In this document: piece by piece, positions 1 to 9,074 of the stretch
Layout of the letters: every line of letters starts with the position of its first letter
Numbering within the stretch: the stretch's first letter is position 1
NCBI GenBank assembly: GCA_965217935.1
Contig: OZ244581.1
Coordinates: 2,356,001 to 2,420,000 of the forward strand
Length of the DNA: 64,000 nt
Direction: 5' to 3'
DNA from: JBBROS01 sp965217935
GTDB taxonomy: Bacteria > Pseudomonadota > Alphaproteobacteria > Acetobacterales > Acetobacteraceae
Position numbers and translations under genes: made by a program
The notes under the pieces: generated by a model
Seen by the model: the letters and a program-made list of their open reading frames with translations, nothing else
Databases searched by the model: none
Told to the model about the DNA's origin: nothing

Positions 1-1
1 A

Positions 2-646
2 TCCGCGCTCCATGCCATGTGCCACGCCATCCCGGACACCTGGCACCAGATGGGCGTCACCCTCTCCGCCGCCGCCTCGCTGGCCTGGTGGGCAGGCATC
101 ACCGGACAGAAGGAGGCCGCCCTGCTCGCCGAGATGGACGAGCCGCGGGAGCCGAGCCCGGCGCTGTTCCTGCCTTATCTCGGCGGCGAGCGCACCCCGC
201 ACAACGACGGCGGCATCAGGGCCGCATTCGCCGGGCTGTCGAACGGCGCCGCCCGCCCGCACCTCACCCAGGCCGTGCTGGAAGGCGTCGCCTTCTCGCT
301 GCGCGATTGCCTCGATGCGCTCTCGGCCTCCGGCGTCCGCGTCGCCGCCGTCGATGCCATCGGCGGCGGCTCCCGCTCCCGGACCTGGCTGCGGATCATC
401 GCCGCCGCCCTCGGCCTGCCGCTGCATCGGCTGGCGGAGGGCGAGACCGGGGGCGCGTTCGGCGCCGCCCGGCTGGCGCGCATGGCCATCAGCGGCGAGC
501 CGCCCGACGCCGTCTGCCTGCCGCCCGAGCGCGCCGAGACCATCGAGCCTGACCCGGCGCTGGCGGACGCCTACGCCGGCCGCATCCAGCAGTACCGCGC
601 CCTGAACGCCGCCGTGGCGCCCGTCATGCGGAAGGGCGCGCCATGA
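2..646 (+). CDS. FGGY-family carbohydrate kinase (xylulokinase-like), 3' part
   Basis: This is the C-terminal half of an FGGY sugar kinase, which phosphorylates a sugar such as D-xylulose using ATP in the cytoplasm. The reading frame is open from the first bases of the window, so the start lies upstream. About 214 residues are visible of a family that is usually near 480-500. The ATP-binding lobe shows the motifs FLPYLGGERTPH and GGGSRSRTW, typical of XylB-type kinases. Its stop overlaps the start of the following SDR gene by four bases (ATGA), so the two belong to one polyol or sugar operon. The exact sugar cannot be read from this half. Confidence 0.85.
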   Translation, partial: SALHAMCHAIPDTWHQMGVTLSAAASLAWWAGITGQKEAALLAEMDEPREPSPALFLPYLGGERTPHNDGGIRAAFAGLSNGAARPHLTQAVLEGVAFSLRDCLDALSASGVRVAAVDAIGGGSRSRTWLRIIAAALGLPLHRLAEGETGGAFGAARLARMAISGEPPDAVCLPPERAETIEPDPALADAYAGRIQQYRALNAAVAPVMRKGAP

Positions 647-1396
647 AGCTCGAAGGCAGGATCGCGCTCGTCACCGGCGCCGCCTGCGGCATCGGCCGGG
701 CCATTTGCGAACGTTACGCCCACGAGAGCGCGTTCGTGTTCGCCTCCGACGTCGAGGAGGCCGGCGTGCGGCAGGCCGCATCGTCGATCGGCGCCCAGGC
801 CGCCGCTCTCAGGCTTGACGCCACCAGCCAAGGACTTGATCGACGCCGCGGTCGTCTCGCAGCGCGGCCAGCTCGATATCCTGGTCAACGACGCCGGGGT
901 GTTCGACCTCGCGCCCATCGTCGAGATCACCCGCGACAGCTATGGCCGCCTCTGCGCCATCAACGTGGAAGGCGCGCTGCTCACGCTTCAGGCCGCAGCC
1001 AGGCAGATGGTCGCCCAGGGCACGGGCGGCAAGATCATCTTCGCCTCCCAGGCCGGGCGCCGCGGCGAACCGCTCTTGGTCTATAGATCAACGAAGGCTG
1101 CCGTCATCAGCCTGACCCAGAGCGCCGGTTTTGACCTGATCAAGCACGGCATCAACGTCAACGCCATTGCGCCGGGCGTGGTGGATAACGAGCATTGGCG
1201 CCACGTAAACTCCCTGTTGGCCCGCTACGAGGGCCTGGGGCCCGTCGAGAAGAAGCGGCAGGTCGCCGCCGTGCCGTTCGACCGCATGGCCCGGCCGGAC
1301 GAGATCGCCGGCCTCGACGCCTTCCTTGCCAGCCGCGGCACCGACTGCATCGTCGCCCAGACCTACAACATCGACGGCGGCAACTGGATGAGCTGA
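643..1396 (+). pseudogene. SDR polyol dehydrogenase, frameshifted
   Basis: A short-chain dehydrogenase/reductase of about 250 residues would oxidise a polyol with NAD; sorbitol or L-iditol 2-dehydrogenase is the closest description. The N-terminal part carries the cofactor motif TGAACGIG at residues 11-18. The rest continues in a different frame from about position 818, with NDAG, the catalytic YRSTK tetrad and a normal end, YNIDGGNWMS. A single-base change near 818-835 splits the gene, leaving a truncated first ORF that runs on to 1086. It overlaps the kinase gene by four bases. It is either a recent pseudogene or a sequencing error; the two halves are otherwise well preserved. Confidence 0.8.
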
Positions 1397-1501
1397 CCGC
1401 CGCCCGCATCGGGGCCGGCCATTGCCGGAACCGACGCTCGCAGGCAGTGTGCCGGCCACTCGGGTGCGACCGGCGCTCCGACCATCAACCGGGGCCTCTG
1501 C

Positions 1502-2797
1502 ATGATCGTGCCGCATCCGTGGCTTCTCGTCTTCTGCGTCACCGCGCTCCTCCTGCTGCTCGGCGCCACCTCGGGCCTGGTGAACGCCCGCCTGTGGATG
1601 TCCGAGCCGCTGGTCTGCACCCTCGCCGGCATCCTGCTCGGCCCTGTGGCGCTCGACCTGATCCGCATCAGCCCCGGCACGGACCCGCAATCGCGCGAGT
1701 TCTTCCTCGAAGCCGCCCGGGTCACCCTCGCCATCGCCGTTCTCGGCGCCGCGATCCGCCTGCCGCGAGGCTGGCTCGGCCGCCAGTGGCGCGGCCTGGC
1801 CATCGCCCTCGGCCCGGGAATGCTGCTGATGTGGGGCGCGGGCACCGTGATCGCCGCCTACACGCTCGATCTTCCCTGGATCATCGCGGCCCTGATCGGC
1901 GCGATGGTGGCCCCCACCGATCCCGTGCTCTCCGCCCCGGTGGTCGGCGGCGCCTTGGCCCGGCGTGCCGTGCCCGCAGACCTGCGCCACGGCATCAACG
2001 CCGAGAGCGGCGCCAATGACGGCCTCGCGCTGCCCCTCGTGATGCTCCCGGTGTTCTATATCCTCGACGCCCGCGCCGGGGACGAGGGCCACGCGCTCTC
2101 TGATTGGGGCCTCCATGCCGTGATGATCGAGGTCGGCGGCGCGCTCGCGTTCGGCATCGCCGGCGGCTATCTGGCGTCCAAGTGCATCCGGTGGGCCCGC
2201 CGCGACCAGGACTCGGACCGATCCTCCCTGCTCACCATCGCGCTGGCTCTGGCGCTGGCGACGCTTGGCGGCCTGCAGGCGATCGGCGGCAACGGCGTGC
2301 TCGGCGCGTTCATCGCCGGCGCCGCGCTGAACGAGGCATACGAGGAGGACGCCCAGGAACACCAGGAGCATTTCAACGAAGCCATCAGCCGCTTCTTCGA
2401 CCTGCCGATCATGTTCCTCCTGGGCGCCGCGATTCCGTGGAGCGACTGGTATGGCCTTGGCTGGCGCGGCGTCCTGTTCGTCGCCGGCATCCTGCTGTTC
2501 CGCCGCATCCCCGCCTGGCTGCTGCTCAGTCCCTTGATGCCCTGGACCCGCCCGCTGCCGCAGGCGCTGTTCGCCGGCTGGTTCGGCCCGATCGGCGCGG
2601 CCGCCCTGTTCTACGCCCTCGACGCCCAGAACCTGACCGGGCTGACCAATCTCTGGCCAATCGTCAGCCTGGCCGCGGCCGGGTCGGTCCTGGCGCACGG
2701 CATCACCGGCACCCATCTTTCCGCGCTCCTCGGCAACCTGCGCGAGCGCGCCGCCGCCAAGGCGGCCGAACGCGAGAACGCCCAGCCCGCGCCATGA
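1502..2797 (+). CDS. CPA1-family cation:proton antiporter
   Basis: An inner-membrane sodium or potassium/proton antiporter of the NhaP/CPA1 type, 431 residues with about 12 hydrophobic segments. Two family signatures are present: APTDP at residues 138-141 and the ion-binding stretch ESGANDG at 168-174. A charged tail of about 20 residues (NLRERAAAKAAERENAQ) follows the last membrane helix. The stop overlaps the start of the Ca2+/H+ antiporter gene by four bases, and an AI-2E family gene follows 18 bases after that, so the three form one membrane-protein operon. The transported ion cannot be assigned. Confidence 0.85.
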   Translation: MIVPHPWLLVFCVTALLLLLGATSGLVNARLWMSEPLVCTLAGILLGPVALDLIRISPGTDPQSREFFLEAARVTLAIAVLGAAIRLPRGWLGRQWRGLAIALGPGMLLMWGAGTVIAAYTLDLPWIIAALIGAMVAPTDPVLSAPVVGGALARRAVPADLRHGINAESGANDGLALPLVMLPVFYILDARAGDEGHALSDWGLHAVMIEVGGALAFGIAGGYLASKCIRWARRDQDSDRSSLLTIALALALATLGGLQAIGGNGVLGAFIAGAALNEAYEEDAQEHQEHFNEAISRFFDLPIMFLLGAAIPWSDWYGLGWRGVLFVAGILLFRRIPAWLLLSPLMPWTRPLPQALFAGWFGPIGAAALFYALDAQNLTGLTNLWPIVSLAAAGSVLAHGITGTHLSALLGNLRERAAAKAAERENAQPAP

Positions 2798-3855
2798 TCC
2801 GGCTCGGCCTCCTCCTCCTGATCCCGGTCGCTCCGGCGCTGGAGTACTTCTTCCACGCCCCCCCGCTCTGGGTCTTCGCCGCCGGCATCGTCTCCATCGC
2901 GGTGCTCGCCGAATGGATCAGGGTTACGACCGACGACCTCGCGCTGCATACCGGCCCGGCCATCGGCGGCCTGCTGACCATCAGCCTCGGCAGCCTGGCC
3001 GAGCTGCTGCTCGCCCTGTTCGTGCTGCTGCGCGGGGAAACCGAGGTCGTGCACGCGCAGATCACCGGCTCCATCATGGCCACCAGCCTGCTCGGCCTCG
3101 GCCTCGCGATGGTGGTCGGCGGCCTAGGGCGTGAGCGCCAGTCGTTCAAGCGGGACCGCGCCGGGCTGCTTTCCAGCCTGCTGATCCTCGCCGTCGTGGC
3201 CCTCCTGCTCCCGGCGGTGTTCGATTTCGCCGGCCGCACGCATGAGAATGCGGCGCACATGGACGTGAACGACGAGTCGCTGAGCCTCGCCGTCTCCGTC
3301 GTGCTGCTCGCGCTCTACGGCGGCAACCTGGTTTATACCCTCGTCACCCATCGCGACGTGTTTGCCACCGGCGAACATGGCGGCGGGGAACCGAAATGGT
3401 CCCTCTGGCGCGGCCTGCTGACCCTCGGGGCGGCAACGGCGGTCGCGGCGCTCGAAGCGGAACTCGTCTCCGGCGCGCTGACCGACGCCGCCGGCACGCT
3501 CGGTTTGTCCAAGGTGTTCCTCGGCGTCATCGTGCTGGCCATCGTCGGCACCGCCGCCGACCTGTTCGCCGCCGTGTTCTTCGCCAAGCAGGACCGCATG
3601 GGGCTGACGATGAGCATCTGCATCGGCTCCACGATTCAGGTGGCCCTGGTCGTCGCCCCGCTGCTCGTCATCCTGTCCTGGTTGCTGGGCAGCCCGATGA
3701 CGCTCGTGTTCCAGAACCCGCTCGACCTGTTCGCCATCGCCGGCACGGTGTTCGTGGTGAACGCGATCGCCGGCGACGGCGAGACGACGTGGTTCGAGGG
3801 CGTCATGCTGATCGGCGTCTACGCCCTCCTCGGCGCCGCGTATTTCTTTGTCTGA
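2794..3855 (+). CDS. Calcium/proton exchanger-like (CaCA/Cax family) protein
   Basis: A predicted membrane antiporter of 353 residues with about 11 hydrophobic helices, related to ChaA/Cax Ca2+:H+ exchangers. The two inverted alpha-repeat motifs are recognisable: SLGSLAELLLALF around E70 and VGTAADLFAAVFFAKQDRMG around D256. Canonical members usually have GNxxE in both repeats, so the aspartate in the second repeat and GS in place of GN are mild deviations. The start ATG lies inside the end of the antiporter gene (ATGA overlap), which supports the start and translational coupling. The probable role is ion export or homeostasis. Confidence 0.8.
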   Translation: MIRLGLLLLIPVAPALEYFFHAPPLWVFAAGIVSIAVLAEWIRVTTDDLALHTGPAIGGLLTISLGSLAELLLALFVLLRGETEVVHAQITGSIMATSLLGLGLAMVVGGLGRERQSFKRDRAGLLSSLLILAVVALLLPAVFDFAGRTHENAAHMDVNDESLSLAVSVVLLALYGGNLVYTLVTHRDVFATGEHGGGEPKWSLWRGLLTLGAATAVAALEAELVSGALTDAAGTLGLSKVFLGVIVLAIVGTAADLFAAVFFAKQDRMGLTMSICIGSTIQVALVVAPLLVILSWLLGSPMTLVFQNPLDLFAIAGTVFVVNAIAGDGETTWFEGVMLIGVYALLGAAYFFV

Positions 3856-3873
3856 CCGTTGAGGGGTTCGCCG

Positions 3874-4914
3874 ATGGACGTCCAGGCCACCCGGCACCTG
3901 CGCGGCATTGACCGCACCTTGCGGGTCAGCGCCTCAGCTGCCGGCTTGCTGTTCGCGGTCTGGCTGCTGCGCGACATCCTCCTGCTCGTGTTCGCGGCCG
4001 CCCTCATCGCCTGCGTGCTCCGCGGCGCCAGCAACTGGCTGCATCGCAACACCGGCATCGGCCCCGGCTGGTCGCTGCTGGCCGTGGTCGTAGCACTCCT
4101 GGTTGTCGCCGGCGGCATCGGCTGGTGGCGAGGCCCCCTCATCGCCGACCAGGCCGGCCAGATGCTGGACCAGTTCGTCAACCAGAGCCAGCGTCTGTGG
4201 CAGGACCTCGACAGCACGACGCTGGGCCAGCGCGTGGTCGAACGCCTGCGCGGCGAAGGACGCTCCCTGTTCGAGACGTTCGGCGGCTTCGTGCCAAGCC
4301 TCGCCGGCTCGGCGCTCGGCCTCGGCGGCAGCCTGGTCGTCGTCGTCGCCACCGCGTTGTTCCTGGCCGCAGCCCCCGGAACCTACGTCGAGGGCCTGCT
4401 CAGCCTACTCACGCCCTCCTGGCGCGCCAGGGGACGCGAGGTGCTGCACAGCCTGGGCGAGACGCTGCAGCTTTGGTTCGTCGGCCAGCTTCTCGACATG
4501 GCCGCCGTCACCCTCTTGGCCGGCGCCGGCCTGTTCGCGCTTGGCGTCCCACTCGCTCCAACGCTTGCCGCCTTCGCCGGGCTGCTGAATTTCGTGCCTT
4601 ACGTCGGCGCGCTTGCCGGAGCGGTCCCGGCGGTGCTGGTCGGCCTCAGCCAGTCGCCCACCCAAGCGCTCTGGGTGGCCCTGCTGTTCCTCGTGGTGCA
4701 GACGCTCGAAGGCAACGTCATCGCCCCGCTGATCCAGAAACGCACGATCTCGATGCCGCCGGTCCTGACCATCCTGTCGCAGACCGTGCTCGGCACGCTG
4801 TTCGGCGGCCTCGGCCTCATCCTCGCCACCCCGATCGCGGCCGCGTCGATGGTGGCCGTGCAAATGATCTACGTCGAGACCGTGCTGGAGAAGGCTGGCG
4901 AGGACTCCGCCTGA
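3874..4914 (+). CDS. AI-2E family transporter (UPF0118/YdiK-PerM type)
   Basis: A polytopic inner-membrane protein of 346 residues with the usual layout: two N-terminal helices, a soluble segment (residues about 75-135) and five to six C-terminal helices. The signature NFVPYVGALAGAVPAVLVGL lies in the last third. Family members have been linked to autoinducer-2 or small-molecule export and to Na+/H+ exchange, so the substrate is uncertain. I chose the ATG at 3874 because GAGGGG stands at 3861-3866; an upstream TTG at 3859 lacks this. The 3' end overlaps the convergent glycosyltransferase gene by 46 bases. Confidence 0.85.
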   Translation: MDVQATRHLRGIDRTLRVSASAAGLLFAVWLLRDILLLVFAAALIACVLRGASNWLHRNTGIGPGWSLLAVVVALLVVAGGIGWWRGPLIADQAGQMLDQFVNQSQRLWQDLDSTTLGQRVVERLRGEGRSLFETFGGFVPSLAGSALGLGGSLVVVVATALFLAAAPGTYVEGLLSLLTPSWRARGREVLHSLGETLQLWFVGQLLDMAAVTLLAGAGLFALGVPLAPTLAAFAGLLNFVPYVGALAGAVPAVLVGLSQSPTQALWVALLFLVVQTLEGNVIAPLIQKRTISMPPVLTILSQTVLGTLFGGLGLILATPIAAASMVAVQMIYVETVLEKAGEDSA

Positions 4915-6128
4915 GCGGGCGCGGGCGCCTGCATCGCGTCGGCGCAGATCCGCTCGAAGCGTCGCGTGACGTGCGGCCAGGAGAACCGGGCGGCAACCGC
5001 CTCGCGTGCGGCCAGGGCGATTCGGCTGGCTAGAGCCGAATCGTCCAGCAGCCGCAAGATCGCCTCGGCGAAGTCTGCGGCCAAATCGGCCATCAGCAGG
5101 TGCTCGCCCGGCGTGACATCGAGCCCTTCGGCGCCGAGCCGGGTCGACACCACCGGGGCGCCCATCGCCATCGCCTCGAACACCTTGATCCGCGTGCCGC
5201 TGCCGACCCGGAGCGGGATGACGTAGACATCCGCCTCGGCCACGGACGGACGCACGTCATCGACGAAGCCGGTGAACGACCAATCGAATCCGCGCGCCTT
5301 GGCGGCGGCGGCCAGGCGCTCCGGCGGGTTGCGCCCCGCGATCACCGCCCGGGCCGCCGGCCGCTTCCGCAGCACGAGCGGCCAGATCTCCTGCATCAGG
5401 AACTCGATTCCGTCGATGTTCGAGCGCGAGTCCATCGACCCGGTGAACACGACCGTCCCGCCATCGTCGGGCGGCGGCCCCGGGCGCAAGCGGAAATCGT
5501 AATAGTCCGTATCGACCCCCGTCTCGATCGCCTCGACGCGCTTCAGCCCGAAGCTGGAGCGAAGTGCTGCGGCATCCCGCTCCGAGACCGCGATCACGCG
5601 GTCGAACGCGCGCAGCGTCTGCTCCTCGAACCGCTGCATCTTCCGGGTCTGGTCCCGCCACGCCAGACGCTTGAGGCCGCGCGCCACCGATGCGTGACGG
5701 GCGAAAATCTCTGTTTCGACATTGTGGGTGAACAGGATCGACGGCCGCCGCACGGCGGCAGGCAGCAGGACGGCCGCATGGGGGAAGTCCACCAGGACGG
5801 CATCCGGCTGTTCCGCCAGCGCGCTCGCCACCACGGCCCGGCCCCGTTCGCACCCGTCCCCCGCCACGCTGACAGGCAACCGCCCGAGAAAGGCGGCCAT
5901 CTTGCCCAAGGCTGACAGCTTAGGCTCCGGCCAGGACAGGAAGCGGTCGCACACGCCGACGGTCTGCGCCGCGAACCGTGCCGCATCGGCCGGCGCAGGA
6001 GAGGCGAGCGTGATGTGGAACGTTCCGCCCTTCATGTGGCGCAGCGTGTTGGCCGTGCGGATGCGCCCGCCCTGGTCGAGCGGGAACAGGAACCGCGGCG
6101 AGACGACGAGGAGCCGGGGTTGACTCAC
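4869..6128 (-). CDS. GT4-family glycosyltransferase
   Basis: A cytoplasmic retaining glycosyltransferase of the GT-B fold, 419 residues. The N-terminal acceptor domain begins RLLVVSPRFLFPLDQGG. The C-terminal nucleotide-sugar domain carries VFTGSMDSRSNIDGIEFLM and the donor-binding block IPLRVGSGTRIKVFEAMAMG. The layout resembles glycosyltransferases of exopolysaccharide or exosortase-associated clusters, but the sugar is unknown. Its start overlaps the stop of the upstream algD-like gene by four bases, so the two are co-transcribed and a role in exopolysaccharide assembly is likely. The gene overlaps the convergent AI-2E gene by 46 bases at the 3' end. Confidence 0.85.
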   Translation of the reverse strand: MSQPRLLVVSPRFLFPLDQGGRIRTANTLRHMKGGTFHITLASPAPADAARFAAQTVGVCDRFLSWPEPKLSALGKMAAFLGRLPVSVAGDGCERGRAVVASALAEQPDAVLVDFPHAAVLLPAAVRRPSILFTHNVETEIFARHASVARGLKRLAWRDQTRKMQRFEEQTLRAFDRVIAVSERDAAALRSSFGLKRVEAIETGVDTDYYDFRLRPGPPPDDGGTVVFTGSMDSRSNIDGIEFLMQEIWPLVLRKRPAARAVIAGRNPPERLAAAAKARGFDWSFTGFVDDVRPSVAEADVYVIPLRVGSGTRIKVFEAMAMGAPVVSTRLGAEGLDVTPGEHLLMADLAADFAEAILRLLDDSALASRIALAAREAVAARFSWPHVTRRFERICADAMQAPAPAQAESSPAFSSTVST

Positions 6129-7435
6129 CAGCAGAGCCCCTCATAGCCGGCATGGGCGCGCAGCTCGGGGATGCCGGCGAGGTCCAGCACGGGCCGCTCG
6201 CCGAGGCAGCGCGCCACCGCCGCCCGGTCCTCCCGGCCCAGGTGGCCGAGCACCGCGAGCCCGGCGCCCTCAAGCGCTGCCGCCGGGTCATCGACCATGA
6301 GGCGTTCCAGGTGCGGGATCTCGCGCTCGATGAAGGCGCGGTTGCTGCCGACCAGGCGCGCGACCTGCACCGAGCGGTCAAAGATGCGCAGGTCGTAGCC
6401 CTTGCCCAGCAGCCGCTCGGCCAGCGCCACGAACGGGCTTTCGCGCAGATCGTCCGTGCCTTGCTTGAACGCGAGGCCGAACAGCGCCACCGTCTGCCGC
6501 CCGTGCCTGGCGATCGCCTCGTAGGTCCGCTCGATGTTGGCCTGGTTGCTCGGCAGCACCTGGCGCAGGAACGGCGCCTGCACGTTCGCGCGGTCCGCCA
6601 ACGAGAGGAAGCTGCGGATGTCTTTCGGCAGGCAGGAGCCGCCGAAGGCGAAGCCCGGCGTCAGGTAGGCCGGCGAGACGTTCAGCACCTTGTCCTCGCA
6701 GAACAGCTTGAACGCCGCCCGCGCATCGACGCCGAGCGCGGCCAGGATCGCGCCCCCCTCGTTGGCGAAGGCCAGCTTCACCGCGTGGTAGACGTTGGCC
6801 AGGTATTTCGCCGCCTCGGCCACGCGGAACGGCACGACGTGCACCTCCCCCGCCACGCCTTGATAGATCTCGCGCAGCACGCCCGCATCGTCGCCCTCCG
6901 CCGCGCCGATCAGGGTATACGGGGGCGCATGGAAATCGCGCACCGACGAGCCTTCGCGCAGGAACTCCGGATTGGACAGGTATTGGAACCCCGCCCCGTG
7001 CCGCTTGCCGCTCGCCCGCTCAAGTGCCGGGATCACGCGGTCCTCGGCCGTGCCGGGGGGCACGGTGGAGCGCATCACGACGGTATGCCGCCCGGGCTTG
7101 GCGCGAAGCTCGGCGCCGATCTGCTCCGCCACCTGGTCGACCGCGTGCAGGCTCACGCTGCCGTCCGGCCCGCTCGGCGTGCCGACGGAAATGAACGAGA
7201 CCTCCGTCGAAGCGATGGCGTCCCCGATGTCCGTCGTCGCGCGCAGGCGACCGCCCGCCGCATGGGTGGCGATCAGGCAATCGATCTCCGCCTCGACGAT
7301 CGGCGACTGGCCGCGGGACAGCATCGCGACCTTGTCGGCGCTGACGTCCACCCCGACCACGTCATGCCCGAACGCGGCGAGGCAGCCGCAGGAGACCGCG
7401 CCGACATAGCCGATACCGAAGACCGAGATTCGCAT
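6125..7435 (-). CDS. algD: GDP-mannose/UDP-glucose 6-dehydrogenase, AlgD-like
   Basis: A sugar-nucleotide 6-dehydrogenase that oxidises GDP-mannose (or UDP-glucose) twice with NAD to the uronate, a precursor of acidic exopolysaccharide. The N-terminal Rossmann motif is GIGYVGAVSCG (residues 7-17). The active-site block GFAFGGSCLPKD places the catalytic cysteine at residue 268, the same number as in Pseudomonas AlgD, and TDDLRESP is in the C-terminal domain. The 436-residue length fits the family. I chose the ATG at 7435 because homologues begin MRISVFG; six extra codons are open upstream. It is followed without a gap by a glycosyltransferase. Similarity favours GDP-mannose, but that is inference. 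Confidence 0.8.
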   Translation of the reverse strand: MRISVFGIGYVGAVSCGCLAAFGHDVVGVDVSADKVAMLSRGQSPIVEAEIDCLIATHAAGGRLRATTDIGDAIASTEVSFISVGTPSGPDGSVSLHAVDQVAEQIGAELRAKPGRHTVVMRSTVPPGTAEDRVIPALERASGKRHGAGFQYLSNPEFLREGSSVRDFHAPPYTLIGAAEGDDAGVLREIYQGVAGEVHVVPFRVAEAAKYLANVYHAVKLAFANEGGAILAALGVDARAAFKLFCEDKVLNVSPAYLTPGFAFGGSCLPKDIRSFLSLADRANVQAPFLRQVLPSNQANIERTYEAIARHGRQTVALFGLAFKQGTDDLRESPFVALAERLLGKGYDLRIFDRSVQVARLVGSNRAFIEREIPHLERLMVDDPAAALEGAGLAVLGHLGREDRAAVARCLGERPVLDLAGIPELRAHAGYEGLCW

Positions 7436-7460
7436 GGGCAACTCAAATACCACCTGTGCG

Positions 7461-7545
7461 GGAATAATAAGCCATTCCCTACAACCTTAATAATATAAAT
7501 AGGCTAATGAAAAGTTATTTATATTCAGTCATAGTAGTTGAGGAT
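7461..7545. promoter_or_regulatory. AT-rich divergent control region between algD and cfa
   Basis: The 287-bp gap between the divergent algD-like and cfa-like genes holds an island that is strikingly AT-rich for this genome. Inside it ATATAAATA (7493-7501) and TATTTATAT (7516-7524) form a perfect inverted repeat of nine bases with a 14-base spacer. Such AT-rich palindromes in exopolysaccharide promoters are typical targets of Ros/MucR-type or H-NS-like regulators, but the binding protein here is inference. Confidence 0.45.
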
Positions 7546-7722
7546 TATCAGATGGCCGCGAGACAAAGTGTACGATACCGCACAAAACGGTCACTTCCGC
7601 AACCTGTGTTCCAACGGCGTGTTGAAAAATGTCAGAGACTTTGAAAAGTGTTTGGCTTGACTTGGCTATGGAGAGCGAGAATGCGCCCGCGCGCCTATGC
7701 CTTTGCTGCCTGGGCAGCCTGA

Positions 7723-8958
7723 GTGATCTTTCATCGCATCATGCGCCGCCTCGTTCGCCGAGGCACTCTGACCATCCGTTACCCCGGCGGGGAAACCCAG
7801 CGTTACGGCGACGGGGCCGGTCCCGTCGCTGGTCTCGCGTTCCACGCCAGGCGCGCGGAACGGCGCATGGTCCTGGACCCGTCGCTCGCTCTCGGCGAAC
7901 TCTATATGTCGGGCGAAATCACGGCGCTGGACTGCGATATCTACGACGTCCTCGAACTTTTCATGCACAACCTCTACCAAGGCGAAGTGCATCCGATGGA
8001 ATCGGCGATGTACTCGCTTCGCCGCCTTCGCCGCCGGGTGGACCAGTTCAATCCGGCATGGCGCGCGCGCCGTAACGTTGCCCATCACTACGATCTGGAC
8101 GACCGGCTATATCGCCTGTTCCTCGACCGCGACTGGCAATATTCCTGCGCCTACTTCCCGACCGGCAACGAGACCTTGGAGGAGGCGCAAGCCGCGAAGA
8201 AGCGGCATATCGCGGCCAAGCTCCGCCTCGACCGGCCTGGCCTCGATGTGCTCGACATCGGCTGCGGCTGGGGCGGCGCCGCGCTGACGCTCGCCCAGGA
8301 GTATGGCGCCCACGTCACCGGCATCACCCTTAGCGAGGAGCAGCTTGCCGCCGCGCGGTCCCGCGCGCGCGAGGCCGGGTTGCAGCACCGCGTCACCTTC
8401 GAGTTGATGGACTACAGGGATTGGTCGCGCCCGGTTGACCGCGTGGTGTCCGTCGGCATGTTCGAGCATGTCGGCGTCAATCATTACAGCGCTTTTTTCA
8501 AGAAAGTGCGCGATACGCTCAGGCCGGACGGGGTTGCTCTCGTGCACGCGATCGGCCGGGCTTCCGGGCCGGCGACGACGAACCCTTGGATTACGAAATA
8601 CATCTTTCCAGGCGGCTACTCCCCGGCGCTCAGCGAGGTCATGCCCGCCATCGAGCGCAGCGGGTTGTGGCTGACCGATCTTGAGGTCATGCGGCTTCAT
8701 TACGCAGAAACCCTGCGTCACTGGCGCGAACGCTTCGCGGCCAACCGCGAGGCGGTGGCCGCACTATATGACGAACGCTTCTGCCGGATGTTCGAATTCT
8801 ACCTGGCCGGCTGCGAGATCGCGTTCCGGCGCTCGGACCACATGGTGTGGCAAGCCCAACTGGCCCCGGCGGTCGATACGGTCCCGCTCACCCGTGATTA
8901 CATGCACGAAGCCGAGCAGGTTGCGGCCACGAAGCAGGCGCAGCTCGAGGTCGCCTGA
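7723..8958 (+). CDS. cfa: Cyclopropane-fatty-acyl-phospholipid synthase
   Basis: This enzyme adds a methylene group from S-adenosylmethionine to the double bond of unsaturated acyl chains in membrane phospholipids. The 411-residue protein has a family N-terminal domain (LALGELYMSGEI, residues 56-66), the lipid-binding stretch HHYDLDDRLYRLFLD (121-135) and the SAM-binding motif VLDIGCGWGG (176-185). Later blocks include GMFEHVG and the C-terminal EFYLAGCEIAFR. I list the GTG at 7723; an ATG six codons downstream (7741) is possible and neither has a clear ribosome binding site. It stands alone, divergent from algD. Confidence 0.9.
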   Translation: MIFHRIMRRLVRRGTLTIRYPGGETQRYGDGAGPVAGLAFHARRAERRMVLDPSLALGELYMSGEITALDCDIYDVLELFMHNLYQGEVHPMESAMYSLRRLRRRVDQFNPAWRARRNVAHHYDLDDRLYRLFLDRDWQYSCAYFPTGNETLEEAQAAKKRHIAAKLRLDRPGLDVLDIGCGWGGAALTLAQEYGAHVTGITLSEEQLAAARSRAREAGLQHRVTFELMDYRDWSRPVDRVVSVGMFEHVGVNHYSAFFKKVRDTLRPDGVALVHAIGRASGPATTNPWITKYIFPGGYSPALSEVMPAIERSGLWLTDLEVMRLHYAETLRHWRERFAANREAVAALYDERFCRMFEFYLAGCEIAFRRSDHMVWQAQLAPAVDTVPLTRDYMHEAEQVAATKQAQLEVA

Positions 8959-9074
8959 TCTCGGCCCGAGCATAGCCGTCGATCGTCGATTTTGGGCATG
9001 GCGGCCGTCTCTTGGATCGCGTAACAAACGGATCAGCAACCAGACCCTTCGTCACGATCAGGAGACGTGCCGCC

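Noticed and set aside
1088..2716. A 542-codon open frame on the minus strand over the antiporter gene
   Set aside because: It lies antisense to a well-supported CPA1 antiporter, is made of Gly/Ala/Arg/Glu-rich low-complexity sequence and shows no family motif; high GC produces such shadow frames.
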